Below are positions 37,432-48,569 of a DNA stretch of 64,000 nucleotides, one piece after another; within the stretch, counting starts at the first letter, position 1, and the number at the start of each line of letters is the position of its first letter. Source of the stretch: Vibrio sp. JPW-9-11-11 (lineage in GTDB: Bacteria > Pseudomonadota > Gammaproteobacteria > Enterobacterales > Vibrionaceae); the NCBI RefSeq assembly GCF_013369335.1, contig NZ_SZQJ01000004.1:620001-684000 (forward strand). Reading direction: 5' to 3'. Made by a program: the position numbers and the translations under genes. The notes beneath the pieces were generated by a model, which was not told the DNA's origin, searched no databases, and saw only the letters and a list, made by a program, of their open reading frames with translations.

Positions 37432-37956
37432 GTGTCAGTTAAGCAGCTCATTTTTGTTTCGACCTGGTTTCAGATCTTGTGGTTTGTTGCCGTTCTTGGG
37501 CGCGAAAGCTGGCAGTGGTTGGCACTGCTTTTAGTCACAACGACATGGGTAGCGAGTTATGTGGCTGCGCGCTTTAACCTTTATCGTAGCGGCCTAATAT
37601 TGGTTATTGGCGTAGTGGTTGATTATCTCAATATGTCGCTCGGTCTGTTCAGCTTTTCAAGTTCATTTATACCTTTGTGGCTAATCGCGCTGTGGGGGAT
37701 TTTTGCCTGGTATGCGTTTTATTTATACCCCATAGTGAGCCGATTTCCATTGTGGAGCGTATCAATGGTTGGCGGTGTAGCAGGCGCATTGAGCTATCTA
37801 GCCGGAGCTAAGTTGGGCGCGGTTTCATTTGGGCTTTCAACACTGCCTATGCTGGCGACTCTATTTGTACAGTGGGTTGCTGTGATTTATTTGATAGTCA
37901 AGGTGTTGGGTTATGAAAGTCGTTTTCGTGATGGCGGTGTTTCTGGCATCAATTAA
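37432..37956 (+). CDS. DUF2878 membrane protein
   Basis: 174 residues from a GTG (VSVKQLIFVS) with TAGGG eight bases upstream; an in-frame TTG at 37408 inside the cfa-like gene is less likely. About five membrane helices cover most of the length, including LWLIALWGIFAWYAFYLYP. The family has no known function and is seen in this operon type in vibrios and relatives. It overlaps the next gene by 44 bases in another frame, an unusually long overlap. Confidence 0.75.
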   Translation: MSVKQLIFVSTWFQILWFVAVLGRESWQWLALLLVTTTWVASYVAARFNLYRSGLILVIGVVVDYLNMSLGLFSFSSSFIPLWLIALWGIFAWYAFYLYPIVSRFPLWSVSMVGGVAGALSYLAGAKLGAVSFGLSTLPMLATLFVQWVAVIYLIVKVLGYESRFRDGGVSGIN

Positions 37957-38473
37957 TAGTGCACTAGCGGCAAACGTTGATGACAACCGAGCTGATTGGC
38001 GGCAGTGGCCCCAAGTTGGTGAGGCGCAGCTTTCGATGTTGTTTTTTGATATTTACTACTCACAACTACTGACACCGACTGGACAATACCAGCAATTGGA
38101 CGACGTGACGCCACATCCACTCGCACTGTCGATCACCTATCAGAGAGACATAAGTCAACAGCAACTGCTTGATGCAACCGTCGAACAATGGCAGAAACTG
38201 GGCTATGACCCACAGCAAATTGTTCCCTGGGTTAATCAGCTTGCGTCTGTTTTTCCCGACATCGAGCAAGGCACCAATCTGACTTATGTCACCGATGGAA
38301 AAACCGGGCGATTTTACTACGCTAAAGCACTCGGAGATGCTCAATCTGGTTCTCGTCCTCAAGTGATTGGGCAGATTGACGATGAGTTGTTTAACGATGC
38401 GTTCGTATCGATTTGGCTTGCGCCAAATACCGAGTACCCGAAATTGCGCGCTCAATTAATAGGAAGTCGTTAA
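37913..38473 (+). CDS. Chalcone-isomerase-like exported protein
   Basis: 186 residues with a signal peptide (MKVVFVMAVFLASINSALAA). It is followed by a chalcone-isomerase-like fold pattern: WPQVGEAQLSMLFFDIYYSQ, LALSITYQRDIS and FNDAFVSIWLAPNTEYPKLR. Bacterial members are periplasmic and probably bind lipids or fatty acids instead of acting as flavonoid enzymes; the resemblance to fatty-acid-binding chalcone-isomerase-like proteins fits the lipid operon. Stop and next start overlap by one base (TAATG). Confidence 0.8.
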   Translation: MKVVFVMAVFLASINSALAANVDDNRADWRQWPQVGEAQLSMLFFDIYYSQLLTPTGQYQQLDDVTPHPLALSITYQRDISQQQLLDATVEQWQKLGYDPQQIVPWVNQLASVFPDIEQGTNLTYVTDGKTGRFYYAKALGDAQSGSRPQVIGQIDDELFNDAFVSIWLAPNTEYPKLRAQLIGSR

Positions 38474-39006
38474 TGAACCGTTGGATCACAAAATGCTTTG
38501 TTTTCATAAGTTTGCTATTTGGCTTGTCTGCCTGCTCAAGTGATATCGATGATTATCAAGCTGCTGAGCCTCGCTTTAACCTGTTCGAATATTTCCAAGG
38601 CGAGTCGACAGCATGGGGGATGGTGCAAGATTATACCGACCTACAGACCCGCCGTTTCGAGGTCAAAATCGTGGGGAGTGTGGAAGGGAACACCTTAACC
38701 CTGGTCGAAGACTTTGTGTTTGACGACGGTGAGCAAACTCGACGCATATGGACGATAGAACGTTTAGGCGCAGGAGAGTACCTAGGCAAAGCTGACGATA
38801 TCATTGGTGTTGCGACAGGACGCGAGGTTGGAAATGCACTGCAATGGCAATACGATTTTGAGCTACAAATGGAAGACTCATCTATTGTGGTTTCATTTGA
38901 TGATTGGCTCTATCGTCAAGACGATAGGCACGTCTTCAACCTGACCAAGATTAAGAAATTTGGAATAGAAGTTGGGCAGATCACCCTGTTTTTCCAAAAG
39001 CAGTAA
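38473..39006 (+). CDS. DUF3833 lipoprotein
   Basis: 177 residues from the ATG of MNRWITKCFVFISLLFGLSA; the lipobox LSAC gives a lipidated Cys near residue 21. The DUF3833 domain follows: FNLFEYFQGESTAWGMVQDY, FEVKIVGSVEGNTLTLVEDF and a closing VGQITLFFQK. Resembling lipocalin-like barrels, it may hold or carry a lipid at the membrane; this is inference. It is the last gene of the operon. An upstream in-frame ATG at 38413 would destroy the signal peptide. Confidence 0.82.
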   Translation: MNRWITKCFVFISLLFGLSACSSDIDDYQAAEPRFNLFEYFQGESTAWGMVQDYTDLQTRRFEVKIVGSVEGNTLTLVEDFVFDDGEQTRRIWTIERLGAGEYLGKADDIIGVATGREVGNALQWQYDFELQMEDSSIVVSFDDWLYRQDDRHVFNLTKIKKFGIEVGQITLFFQKQ

Positions 39007-39047
39007 ACCAACTAGCAGGGCTAGAGCGAATGTTTTGCCACAATAAA

Positions 39048-39082
39048 AAAGAGAGGGTTAACTCACGTTAACCCTCTCTTTC
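39048..39082. terminator. Bidirectional terminator between the lipid operon and purB
   Basis: AAAGAGAGGGTTAAC and GTTAACCCTCTCTTT are perfect 15-base arms around TCAC, with A and T runs on the two sides. Confidence 0.92.
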
Positions 39083-39096
39083 TCTATCAATGACAA

Positions 39097-41234
<2,138 letters not shown>

Positions 41235-41259
41235 CTAGTTTTACTCCTGATAGTTACTG

Positions 41260-41289
41260 ATACCAACTAGGAAATTATCCCAATTGGTA

Positions 41290-41290
<1 letters not shown>
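41260..41290. repeat. ATACCAA...TTGGTAT inverted repeat between mnmA and hflD
   Basis: The arms at 41260-41266 and 41284-41290 abut the mnmA stop codon. It shares the outer arms of the 18050-18093 palindrome. There is no T run. Confidence 0.5.
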
Positions 41291-42417
<1,127 letters not shown>

Positions 42418-42487
42418 TTAACTGGACGCAAATTCTATCAGAAAGCACAGCGAGGGGACAGATCCGAGAGCAGTCTCACACTTTCCC

Positions 42488-42510
42488 AATTGGTGCGTTC
42501 TTGACCAATT
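42488..42510. repeat. AATTGGT-N9-ACCAATT inverted repeat
   Basis: A perfect 7-9-7 dyad in the 196-base spacer between mnmA and the small unknown gene at 42596. It could be an operator for either promoter; no factor can be named. Confidence 0.35.
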
Positions 42511-42595
42511 ACGCTGAGAAATTCACGCTTTCTAGAGTATAGAGAGGGTATATGTGGCATAGTGAGTCAAATTCAAGTTAGGCAGTGAAATAATT

Positions 42596-42865
42596 ATGAG
42601 CGAAGAGAATCAGGTTTTTGAAGAAGCGCACTTAATTGAAGTGATTGAGAACCAGTTGGCCGACAGTAACCCGGTTAAGGTAAAAGAGACATTAATGCGC
42701 TTAATGATGACAGGTACGGCGCGAGATGAAGCGGTGGCAATGATGGCGTGCGCAGTCTCGATCGAGATCTTTGATGTGATGAAGAACGAAGGTGAGTTTG
42801 ACCTAAAACGTTACAGTGAAAACTTAGATAGACTGCCTGATCTCAGCTTTATGGAAGGAGAATAA
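42596..42865 (+). CDS. Conserved small acidic protein of unknown function (89 aa)
   Basis: I do not recognise a named family with confidence. The protein is all-helical and acidic, with blocks LIEVIENQLADSNPVKVKET, LMRLMMTGTARDEAVAMMAC and a tail FDLKRYSENLDRLPDLS. No membrane segment or signal peptide. Its coding character is good: it has a clean frame with a normal Vibrio composition, and gsk follows. It is probably cytoplasmic. It is divergent from mnmA across 196 bases. Confidence 0.7.
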   Translation: MSEENQVFEEAHLIEVIENQLADSNPVKVKETLMRLMMTGTARDEAVAMMACAVSIEIFDVMKNEGEFDLKRYSENLDRLPDLSFMEGE

Positions 42866-42936
42866 ACTGAGTTAACTTTTGCCCCGTCATTGCGCGTCAA
42901 TATAAATGTACTGAGGGTGAACAATTAAATAGCACG

Positions 42937-42954
42937 GCAAACGTTTGCTATAAT
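42937..42954. promoter_or_regulatory. PurR-like box joined to the gsk -10 element
   Basis: GCAAACGTTTGC (42937-42948) is the perfect core of a PurR site. It runs directly into TATAAT (42949-42954), a consensus -10 box, about 75 bases before the gsk ATG. Repression by blocking polymerase is the natural reading. Confidence 0.7.
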
Positions 42955-43027
42955 TCCTGATATTGCCGCATTTTATGTAGCGATGTAGAATCCGGCATCC
43001 TTTCATCCCTTATTCAGAATCAGCAAT

Positions 43028-44332
43028 ATGAAATTTCCTGGTCAACGTAAATCCAAGCACTATTTTCCCGTTCATGCTCGTGACCCACTTGTTACTCAAT
43101 CACAAGAGAGCAAGAAAATGTCACGAACCCATATTATTGGTATTGACCAAACATTGGTGGATATTGAAGCAAAGGTCAGTAGTGAGCTGATTGAGAAATA
43201 CAAGCTGAGCAAGGGACACTCGCTGGTTATTGATGATGAAACGGCTGAAACCTTGTACAACGAGCTTAAAGACTATGAGTTGATCACCAACGAGTATGCG
43301 GGTGGCACGATTGGGAATACCCTACACAACTACTCGGTATTGGCGGACGACCGCTCAACCTTGTTAGGCGTGATGAGTCAAGACATTAAAATTGGCAGCT
43401 ATGGTTACCGATACCTGTGCAACACTTCAAGTCGAATGGATCTTAACTATTTACAAGGTGTGGAAGGGGCAATTGGCCGCTGTTTTGCTCTGATTACAGA
43501 AGAGGGTGAGCGTACCTTTGCGATCAGTGAAGGGCAGATGAATCAACTGCATCCAAACAGCATTCCAGAAAAGATTTTCAATAATGCGTCTGCGCTTGTC
43601 CTTACGGCTTATCTAGTTCGTTGCAAAGAGGGCGATCCTATGCCTGAGGCCACGATGAAAGCGATTGAGTACGCGAAGAAAAACGATGTGCCAGTGGTCC
43701 TGACCTTAGGGACTAAGTTCGTTATCCAAGAGGATCCGCTGTTTTGGCAAGAGTTCTTGCGTGATCACGTTAGCGTGGTTGCGATGAATGAAGATGAAGC
43801 CGAAGCGTTGACGGGAGAGAGTGACCCGTTGGTTGCTTCAGACAAAGCGCTTGAATGGGTGGATTTGGTTCTGTGTACGGCAGGCCCACTCGGTTTGTTT
43901 ATGGCGGGTTATACGGAAGATGCAGCGAAACGTGAAACGTCACTACCGCTGTTACCAGGCAGTATTGCTGAGTTTAACCGTTACGAATTTAGTCGTCCAG
44001 CATCGAAAGCGCTATGTGAAAACCCGATCAAAGTGTATTCACATATTTCACCTTATATGGGTGGGCCAGAAAAAATTAAAAATACCAATGGTGCAGGCGA
44101 CGCTGCTTTATCGGCACTCTTACACGACATGGCCGCGAATAAGTACCATAAAGAAAATGTGCCTAATTCAAGTAAGCATACCTACTCTTATCTTACTTAC
44201 TCTTCTTTCTCACAAGTGTGTAAGTACTCAAACCGTGCTAGTTATGAAGTGTTGGTTCAACACTCGCCACGATTATCCAAAGGTTTACCAGAGCGTGAAG
44301 ACAGTTTAGAAGAGGCATACTGGGAACGTTAA
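43028..44332 (+). CDS. gsk: Inosine-guanosine kinase
   Basis: A 434-residue PfkB-family kinase phosphorylating guanosine and inosine in purine salvage. It matches E. coli Gsk from the first residues (MKFPGQRKSKHYFPV) to the last (LPEREDSLEEAYWER), with GTIGNTLHNYSVLADDRS and the catalytic anion-hole region IKNTNGAGDAALSALLHD. A PurR-like box overlaps its promoter. This places salvage under purine control, as for purB 2.6 kb away. Two hairpins follow. Confidence 0.96.
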   Translation: MKFPGQRKSKHYFPVHARDPLVTQSQESKKMSRTHIIGIDQTLVDIEAKVSSELIEKYKLSKGHSLVIDDETAETLYNELKDYELITNEYAGGTIGNTLHNYSVLADDRSTLLGVMSQDIKIGSYGYRYLCNTSSRMDLNYLQGVEGAIGRCFALITEEGERTFAISEGQMNQLHPNSIPEKIFNNASALVLTAYLVRCKEGDPMPEATMKAIEYAKKNDVPVVLTLGTKFVIQEDPLFWQEFLRDHVSVVAMNEDEAEALTGESDPLVASDKALEWVDLVLCTAGPLGLFMAGYTEDAAKRETSLPLLPGSIAEFNRYEFSRPASKALCENPIKVYSHISPYMGGPEKIKNTNGAGDAALSALLHDMAANKYHKENVPNSSKHTYSYLTYSSFSQVCKYSNRASYEVLVQHSPRLSKGLPEREDSLEEAYWER

Positions 44333-44392
44333 TTGACACTGTCGTTAAATACCAAATTTCATCCTAATCAGTATTTATACTTAGTGCCACAA

Positions 44393-44419
44393 AAAATGCC
44401 TGCTAATGTCAGGCATTTT
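44393..44419 (+). terminator. Terminator-like hairpin after gsk
   Basis: AAAATGCCTG and CAGGCATTTT around CTAATGT, then ATTTG. First of two adjacent hairpins. Confidence 0.7.
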
Positions 44420-44433
44420 ATTTGTAACAAAAT

Positions 44434-44458
44434 AAAAAGCGCCGAATGGCGCTTTTTT
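44434..44458. terminator. Bidirectional terminator between gsk and hns
   Basis: AAAAAGCGCC-GAAT-GGCGCTTTTTT, with U runs in both directions for the two convergent genes. Confidence 0.88.
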
Positions 44459-44478
44459 AATAATGCTTGAATCAATAA

Positions 44479-44892
44479 CTAGATTAGGAAATCATCAAGA
44501 GATTTGCCCGCATCCAACTGCTCTTGAATTGCTGAAGGCGTGCGGCCTTGACCTGTCCAAGTCTTCTCTTTACCTGAACCATCTACATACTTGTATTTCG
44601 GTGGGCGAGGAGCACGTTTTGTCTTGGTCTTGCTTTTAGTTTTCGATTCGCCAGCAAGCGCAGAAATAAGCGCATTGACATCGATGCCGTCTTTAGAAAT
44701 CTGTTCTGCAATAGCGGCTAATTTCGCTTCTTGCTCGGCTGCTGCTGCTCGTTCAGCCTCTTCTGCTTCTTTACGCTCTGCGACTACCGTGGTTAATTTA
44801 TCGAGAGCTTCTTCGAGTTGCTCTACTGTCAGTTCACGAGCGAACGCACGTAGACTGCGAATATTTAATAGTGTTTTTGTTAATTCCGACAT
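44479..44892 (-). CDS. hns: Histone-like nucleoid-structuring protein H-NS (VicH type)
   Basis: 137 residues. A helical oligomerisation domain covers about 1-65 (SLRAFARELTVEQLEEALDK, then an Ala/Glu-rich coiled coil). A basic linker (TKSKTKTKRAPRPP) leads to the DNA-binding core with TWTGQGRTPSAIQEQLDAGK, the AT-hook-like QGR motif of H-NS. It silences AT-rich, often horizontally acquired DNA. It lies next to a 0.5-kb very AT-rich spacer, a natural target for autoregulation. Confidence 0.95.
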   Translation of the reverse strand: MSELTKTLLNIRSLRAFARELTVEQLEEALDKLTTVVAERKEAEEAERAAAAEQEAKLAAIAEQISKDGIDVNALISALAGESKTKSKTKTKRAPRPPKYKYVDGSGKEKTWTGQGRTPSAIQEQLDAGKSLDDFLI

Positions 44893-45414
44893 TTCTTCAT
44901 CTCTTCAATTTAAGTTGCCGATAGAAGAATCATAAACTGCTAATTTAAATAATACAATCGAATAGATAAATTTTTATATAAAATATATTTTTCTATTCAG
45001 AAAATATAAATAGTATACAAAATAGAATTGTTAATCAGGAAGTAATCACTCTAAAAATTTGGAATCTAGTGCATTCGTTTCATATATCTGTGAGCAATCT
45101 ATTATAACGCGACGGCTATGAGCAAATTGGCATATATTGATGGTTATCTTTTGTGAAAAATTTAGCACATAAAAAGTATGGAAATGAACGCCCCTATCGT
45201 TTACGCCGAAGTCTATCCAGATTATTGAACTGGATGAATATTCAGTTAGTGTTCATATTCACCTATCTTACTGATGTTATCCTTTTGCCAAGAAAATTTA
45301 GAATAATCTGTTGAATCACATGTTGAGTTAAGTACAATGACGGCAACCTAATGCGTTGTGCTGGTTAAATTATTGTTAAATTGATTTTTCATTAGTTTAA
45401 AATTCCATCACTCG
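44893..45414. other. AT-rich spacer upstream of hns and of the lysine riboswitch
   Basis: About 520 bases without a credible gene. The part nearest hns (44935-45015) is almost pure A/T with alternating tracts, as expected of an autoregulated hns promoter. The right part must hold the promoter for the riboswitch transcript. I could not pick convincing -35/-10 boxes. Confidence 0.4.
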
Positions 45415-45586
45415 CGGTAGAGGCGCGGAATAAATAAGTAATGCTTGTTGGGGTGATGCCAATGAACAAGCAGGAAAGGTTATTTCGCCGAAGTGAGTTT
45501 TCATATCAAAGGAGCTTGCTGGGGTTACACTCGAAAGGGGTAACACTGCCATAGTCTATAATTTGTAAAACTATGGAGCGCTACTG
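45415..45586 (+). ncRNA. Lysine riboswitch (L box)
   Basis: The conserved L-box elements occur in order: GTAGAGGCGCGGAA, then TAAGTA, GGGGTGATGCC, CGCCGAAGTGAG, GCTGGGGTTACACTCGAAAG, ACTGCCATAGTC and CTATGGAGCGCTACTG. P1 is CGGTAG (45415-45420) with CTACTG (45581-45586). It precedes a NhaC-family transporter gene, the known context of lysW. The 3' strand of P1 can also pair with 45662-45670. Confidence 0.93.
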
Positions 45587-45704
45587 TAGGGCTGGGTAAA
45601 GCAATCGCTTGTCCATCGCTTATTCTAACTACATTGTCGGAAATGAGTTCCTTCAACTAGTCTGCAGTAGATCTCTAACCATTTATTACTGGTTTTTGAA
45701 GATC
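45581..45704 (+). promoter_or_regulatory. Expression platform of the lysine riboswitch
   Basis: CTACTGTAG (45581-45589) can pair with CTGCAGTAG (45662-45670) over nine positions, one of them G-U, competing with P1. If P1 forms, the freed CAGTA (45665-45669) can pair with TACTG (45687-45691), just before TTTTT and the ribosome site GAAG. This points to lysine-dependent shut-off by weak termination or site masking. Confidence 0.5.
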
Positions 45705-47306
45705 ATGAATTTAATTGATTTTGCATCATCTCCACTTTCTCTTTTGCCACCGTTGGTGGCGTTGAGTTTAGCTATTATTACTCGCCGCGTACTCGTTTCT
45801 TTAGGCGTCGGTGTTGTCCTTGGCGCTATCCTTTTAAACGATTACTCGCTGGCGAACGCCGCGGGCTACATCGGTTCTACCGTCTCGAGCGTCTTCATTG
45901 AGGATGGAGGCTTGAATACTTGGAACATGAGTATCGTTGGCTTCTTACTCCTGCTCGGTATGATGACAGCGCTGTTGACCTTGTCTGGGGGAACGCGTGC
46001 ATTCGCAGAATGGGCACAAACACGCGTAAAGAGTAAACGTGGTTCTAAATTGCTGGCGGCTTTTCTTGGCGTCTTTATTTTTGTCGACGATTACTTTAAC
46101 AGTTTGGCTGTGGGTGCGATTTCTCGCCCTGTGACTGACCGTTTTTACGTCTCACGCGCGAAACTTGCTTATATTCTCGACTCTACCGCAGCGCCTATGT
46201 GTGTCATCATGCCAGCGTCCAGTTGGGGTGCTTACATTATGACCATTATTGGCGGTATTTTGGTTTCCCATGGTATCACTGAGTACTCAGCGCTTGGTGC
46301 TTATGTACGTCTGATCCCTATGAACTTCTATGCCATCTTCGCACTGCTAATGGTGTTTGCTGTTGCTTGGTTCGGTCTGGATATTGGCAAGATGCGAGAT
46401 CACGAAATCGCGGCTTCACGTGGTCAAGGATTTGCGAAAGAGCAAGCCGATGACTCGCAAGAAGCACATGAGCTAAACGAAGAGCTAGATATTGTTGAGA
46501 GTGAAGGCGGTAAGGTATCGGATCTTGTCCTTCCGATTGTGTTGCTGATTGTTGCAACCGTTGCGTCTATGCTCTACACCGGTGGCCAAGCACTCGCCGC
46601 AGACGGTATCGCGTTTAACTTACTCGGCGCTTTTGAAAATACTGATGTTGGAATGTCACTAATATACGGTGGTTTAGTGGGCTTAGCCGTTGCGCTATTT
46701 ACTGTGTTCAAGCAAGGGCTTGCGTTTAGTCAAATCTCACGTACGTTATGGATTGGCGCCAAGTCGATGTTTGGCGCAATTCTGATCCTGGTTTTCGCTT
46801 GGACGATTGGCTCAGTGATTGGCGACATGAACACTGGTAAATTCCTCTCAACGCTGGCTCAAGGCAATATTAACCCACACTGGCTTCCAGTTATTCTGTT
46901 CTTACTTGCCGGTCTTATGGCCTTCTCTACGGGAACGTCGTGGGGGACATTCGGTATCATGTTACCTATCGCGGGTGATATGGCGGGTGCAACTGACCTT
47001 GCATTGATGCTTCCTATGCTGAGTGCTGTTCTAGCGGGTTCTGTGTTTGGTGACCACTGCTCACCGATTTCAGATACGACGATCTTGTCATCGACAGGGG
47101 CACGTTGTAACCATATCGATCACGTTGCTACTCAGCTGCCTTACGCGTTATCTGTCGCCGCAGTGTCGTGCATCGGTTTCGTTACATTAGGTATGACGGC
47201 ATCAGTGGCGATTGCTTTTGCTGCTGCAAGCGTGAGCTTTATCCTAGTATGTGTTTTGTTATCTGTGCTGTCTAAGTCGAAGATGGCAGCTTGCCAAGAT
47301 GCGTAA
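45705..47306 (+). CDS. lysW: Lysine transporter of the NhaC family (LysW type)
   Basis: 533 residues from the ATG of MNLIDFASSPLSLLPPLVAL, with GAAG upstream; the longer frame from 45609 runs into the expression platform and is rejected. It has about 11-12 membrane segments. Family marks: FIFVDDYFNSLAVGAISRPV, SSWGAYIMTIIGG, TGTSWGTFGIMLPI and GSVFGDHCSPISDTTILSST. The NhaC superfamily holds Na+/H+ antiporters, but the lysine riboswitch directly upstream marks this one as a lysine (probably Na+-coupled) importer. That substrate is inferred from the riboswitch, not from residues. Confidence 0.85.
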   Translation: MNLIDFASSPLSLLPPLVALSLAIITRRVLVSLGVGVVLGAILLNDYSLANAAGYIGSTVSSVFIEDGGLNTWNMSIVGFLLLLGMMTALLTLSGGTRAFAEWAQTRVKSKRGSKLLAAFLGVFIFVDDYFNSLAVGAISRPVTDRFYVSRAKLAYILDSTAAPMCVIMPASSWGAYIMTIIGGILVSHGITEYSALGAYVRLIPMNFYAIFALLMVFAVAWFGLDIGKMRDHEIAASRGQGFAKEQADDSQEAHELNEELDIVESEGGKVSDLVLPIVLLIVATVASMLYTGGQALAADGIAFNLLGAFENTDVGMSLIYGGLVGLAVALFTVFKQGLAFSQISRTLWIGAKSMFGAILILVFAWTIGSVIGDMNTGKFLSTLAQGNINPHWLPVILFLLAGLMAFSTGTSWGTFGIMLPIAGDMAGATDLALMLPMLSAVLAGSVFGDHCSPISDTTILSSTGARCNHIDHVATQLPYALSVAAVSCIGFVTLGMTASVAIAFAAASVSFILVCVLLSVLSKSKMAACQDA

Positions 47307-47330
47307 CTGATTGATATTAAATCATCTTAT

Positions 47331-47355
47331 AAGGGAGCCTCGGCTCCCTTTTTAT
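47331..47355 (+). terminator. Rho-independent terminator after lysW
   Basis: AAGGGAGC and GCTCCCTT around CTCG, followed by TTTAT. Confidence 0.88.
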
Positions 47356-47392
47356 TTGTTATATACAAAAGCAAAAAAGTTGAAATTAATAG

Positions 47393-47421
47393 TTGAAAAA
47401 AGCGTTCGCCTTAGTTAGTGT
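47393..47421 (+). promoter_or_regulatory. Candidate his operon promoter
   Basis: TTGAAA (47393-47398), a 17-base spacer and TAGTGT (47416-47421), 38 bases before hisL. The -10 is weak, so this is tentative. Confidence 0.3.
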
Positions 47422-47458
47422 GGATATCAATCAAGCGAAACAAAAGAGCTTATCGAGT

Positions 47459-47506
47459 ATGCGTTTATCAGTTATGAACATTCATCACCATCATCACCCA
47501 GTCTAG
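47459..47506 (+). CDS. hisL: his operon leader peptide
   Basis: A 15-residue leader, MRLSVMNIHHHHHPV, with five consecutive histidine codons ending in TAG. When charged His-tRNA is scarce the ribosome stalls on these codons and the attenuator downstream is avoided. It lies 163 bases before hisG and is followed by the expected pair of alternative hairpins. Confidence 0.93.
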   Translation: MRLSVMNIHHHHHPV

Positions 47507-47529
47507 TCTTTCGGGAGATGTACGCATAC

Positions 47530-47614
47530 CCGGGAGATAGGAAACTCCCGGAGGCCAAATCGCAAACTACAAGATTTAGAACCCTCGGGAGATACACTCT
47601 TCCGAGGGTTTTTT
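47530..47614 (+). terminator. his attenuator: internal hairpin and terminator
   Basis: A hairpin, CCGGGAG...CTCCCGG (47530-47551), precedes the terminator AACCCTCGG...CCGAGGGTT (47580-47610) with its TTTT run. A further CGGGAG copy (47512-47517) just after hisL can pair alternatively with CTCCCG. This is the classical amino-acid attenuation layout. Confidence 0.9.
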
Positions 47615-47668
47615 AGTTTTATAGTTTCACAATTTCGAATTATTACTATTTTGCACAGGGATAAAGCA

Positions 47669-48565
47669 ATGCAAACACAACGCCTAAGAATCGCAATCCA
47701 AAAGAAAGGTCGCCTAAGTAAAGAGAGCCAAGCATTATTGAAGAAATGTGGCGTGAAGTTCAACGTGATGGGTGAGAGACTGGTTGTTCACTCTGAAAAC
47801 ATGCCGATTGACCTGCTGCTGGTTCGTGATGATGATATTCCTGGTTTAATCATGGATGGTGTGGTTGATCTAGGTTTCATTGGTGAAAATGAATTAGAAG
47901 AAGTTCGTCTCGATCGCAAAGCTCTGGGTGAACCATGTGAGTTTGTTCAACTTCGCCGACTTGATTTTGGTGGCTGCCGTTTGTCTATTGCCATCGATAA
48001 AGACGAAGAGTACAAGGGGCCTCAAGACCTTGCTGGTAAACGTATCGCAACGACGTACCCACAGCTGCTGAAAGCTTACATGGATGACGCGGGCGTTCCT
48101 TTTTCAACTTGTATGCTCACTGGCTCGGTAGAAGTCGCTCCTCGCGCAGGGCTTGCTGATGCCATCGCTGACTTGGTCTCTACTGGTGCAACTCTGGAGG
48201 CAAACGGCTTAAAAGAAGCAGAAATTATCTTCAAATCTAAAGCGACTCTTATTCAACGTACTGGTGAGTTTGACGCTGACAAAGTGGCACTTATCGAAAA
48301 GCTCCTAACTCGTATGCAAGGCGTACAGCAAGCGAAAGAGTCTAAGTACATCATGTTGCACGCGCCAGCTGAAAAGCTTGACCAAATTAAAGCACTGCTT
48401 CCTGGCGCTGAGGACCCAACGGTATTACCGCTGTCTGCTGACAAACAAAAAGTGGCAGTTCATTTAGTCAGTACTGAAAACCTGTTCTGGGAAACCATGG
48501 AACAGTTAAAAGAGTTAGGTGCGAGTTCAATTCTCGTCTTACCAATCGACAAAATGATGGAGTAA
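47669..48565 (+). CDS. hisG: ATP phosphoribosyltransferase
   Basis: 298 residues from the ATG of [20 protein letters not shown] (E. coli 299). First step of histidine synthesis, condensing ATP with PRPP, and the feedback-inhibited one. Blocks: [11 protein letters not shown], the PRPP loop region [16 protein letters not shown] and a C-terminal regulatory domain ([20 protein letters not shown]), so it is the long, self-regulated form. An in-frame ATG at 47651 is less consistent with family length. hisD follows after four bases. Confidence 0.97.
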   Translation: MQTQRLRIAIQKKGRLSKESQALLKKCGVKFNVMGERLVVHSENMPIDLLLVRDDDIPGLIMDGVVDLGFIGENELEEVRLDRKALGEPCEFVQLRRLDFGGCRLSIAIDKDEEYKGPQDLAGKRIATTYPQLLKAYMDDAGVPFSTCMLTGSVEVAPRAGLADAIADLVSTGATLEANGLKEAEIIFKSKATLIQRTGEFDADKVALIEKLLTRMQGVQQAKESKYIMLHAPAEKLDQIKALLPGAEDPTVLPLSADKQKVAVHLVSTENLFWETMEQLKELGASSILVLPIDKMME

Positions 48566-48569
48566 TGCC

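Noticed and set aside
43821..44309. 162-residue plus-strand frame inside gsk
   Set aside because: Overlaps the conserved PfkB domain of gsk in another frame and looks like no protein family.
45609..45704. N-terminal extension of the lysine transporter
   Set aside because: It overlaps the riboswitch expression platform; the ATG at 45705 begins the first membrane segment correctly.
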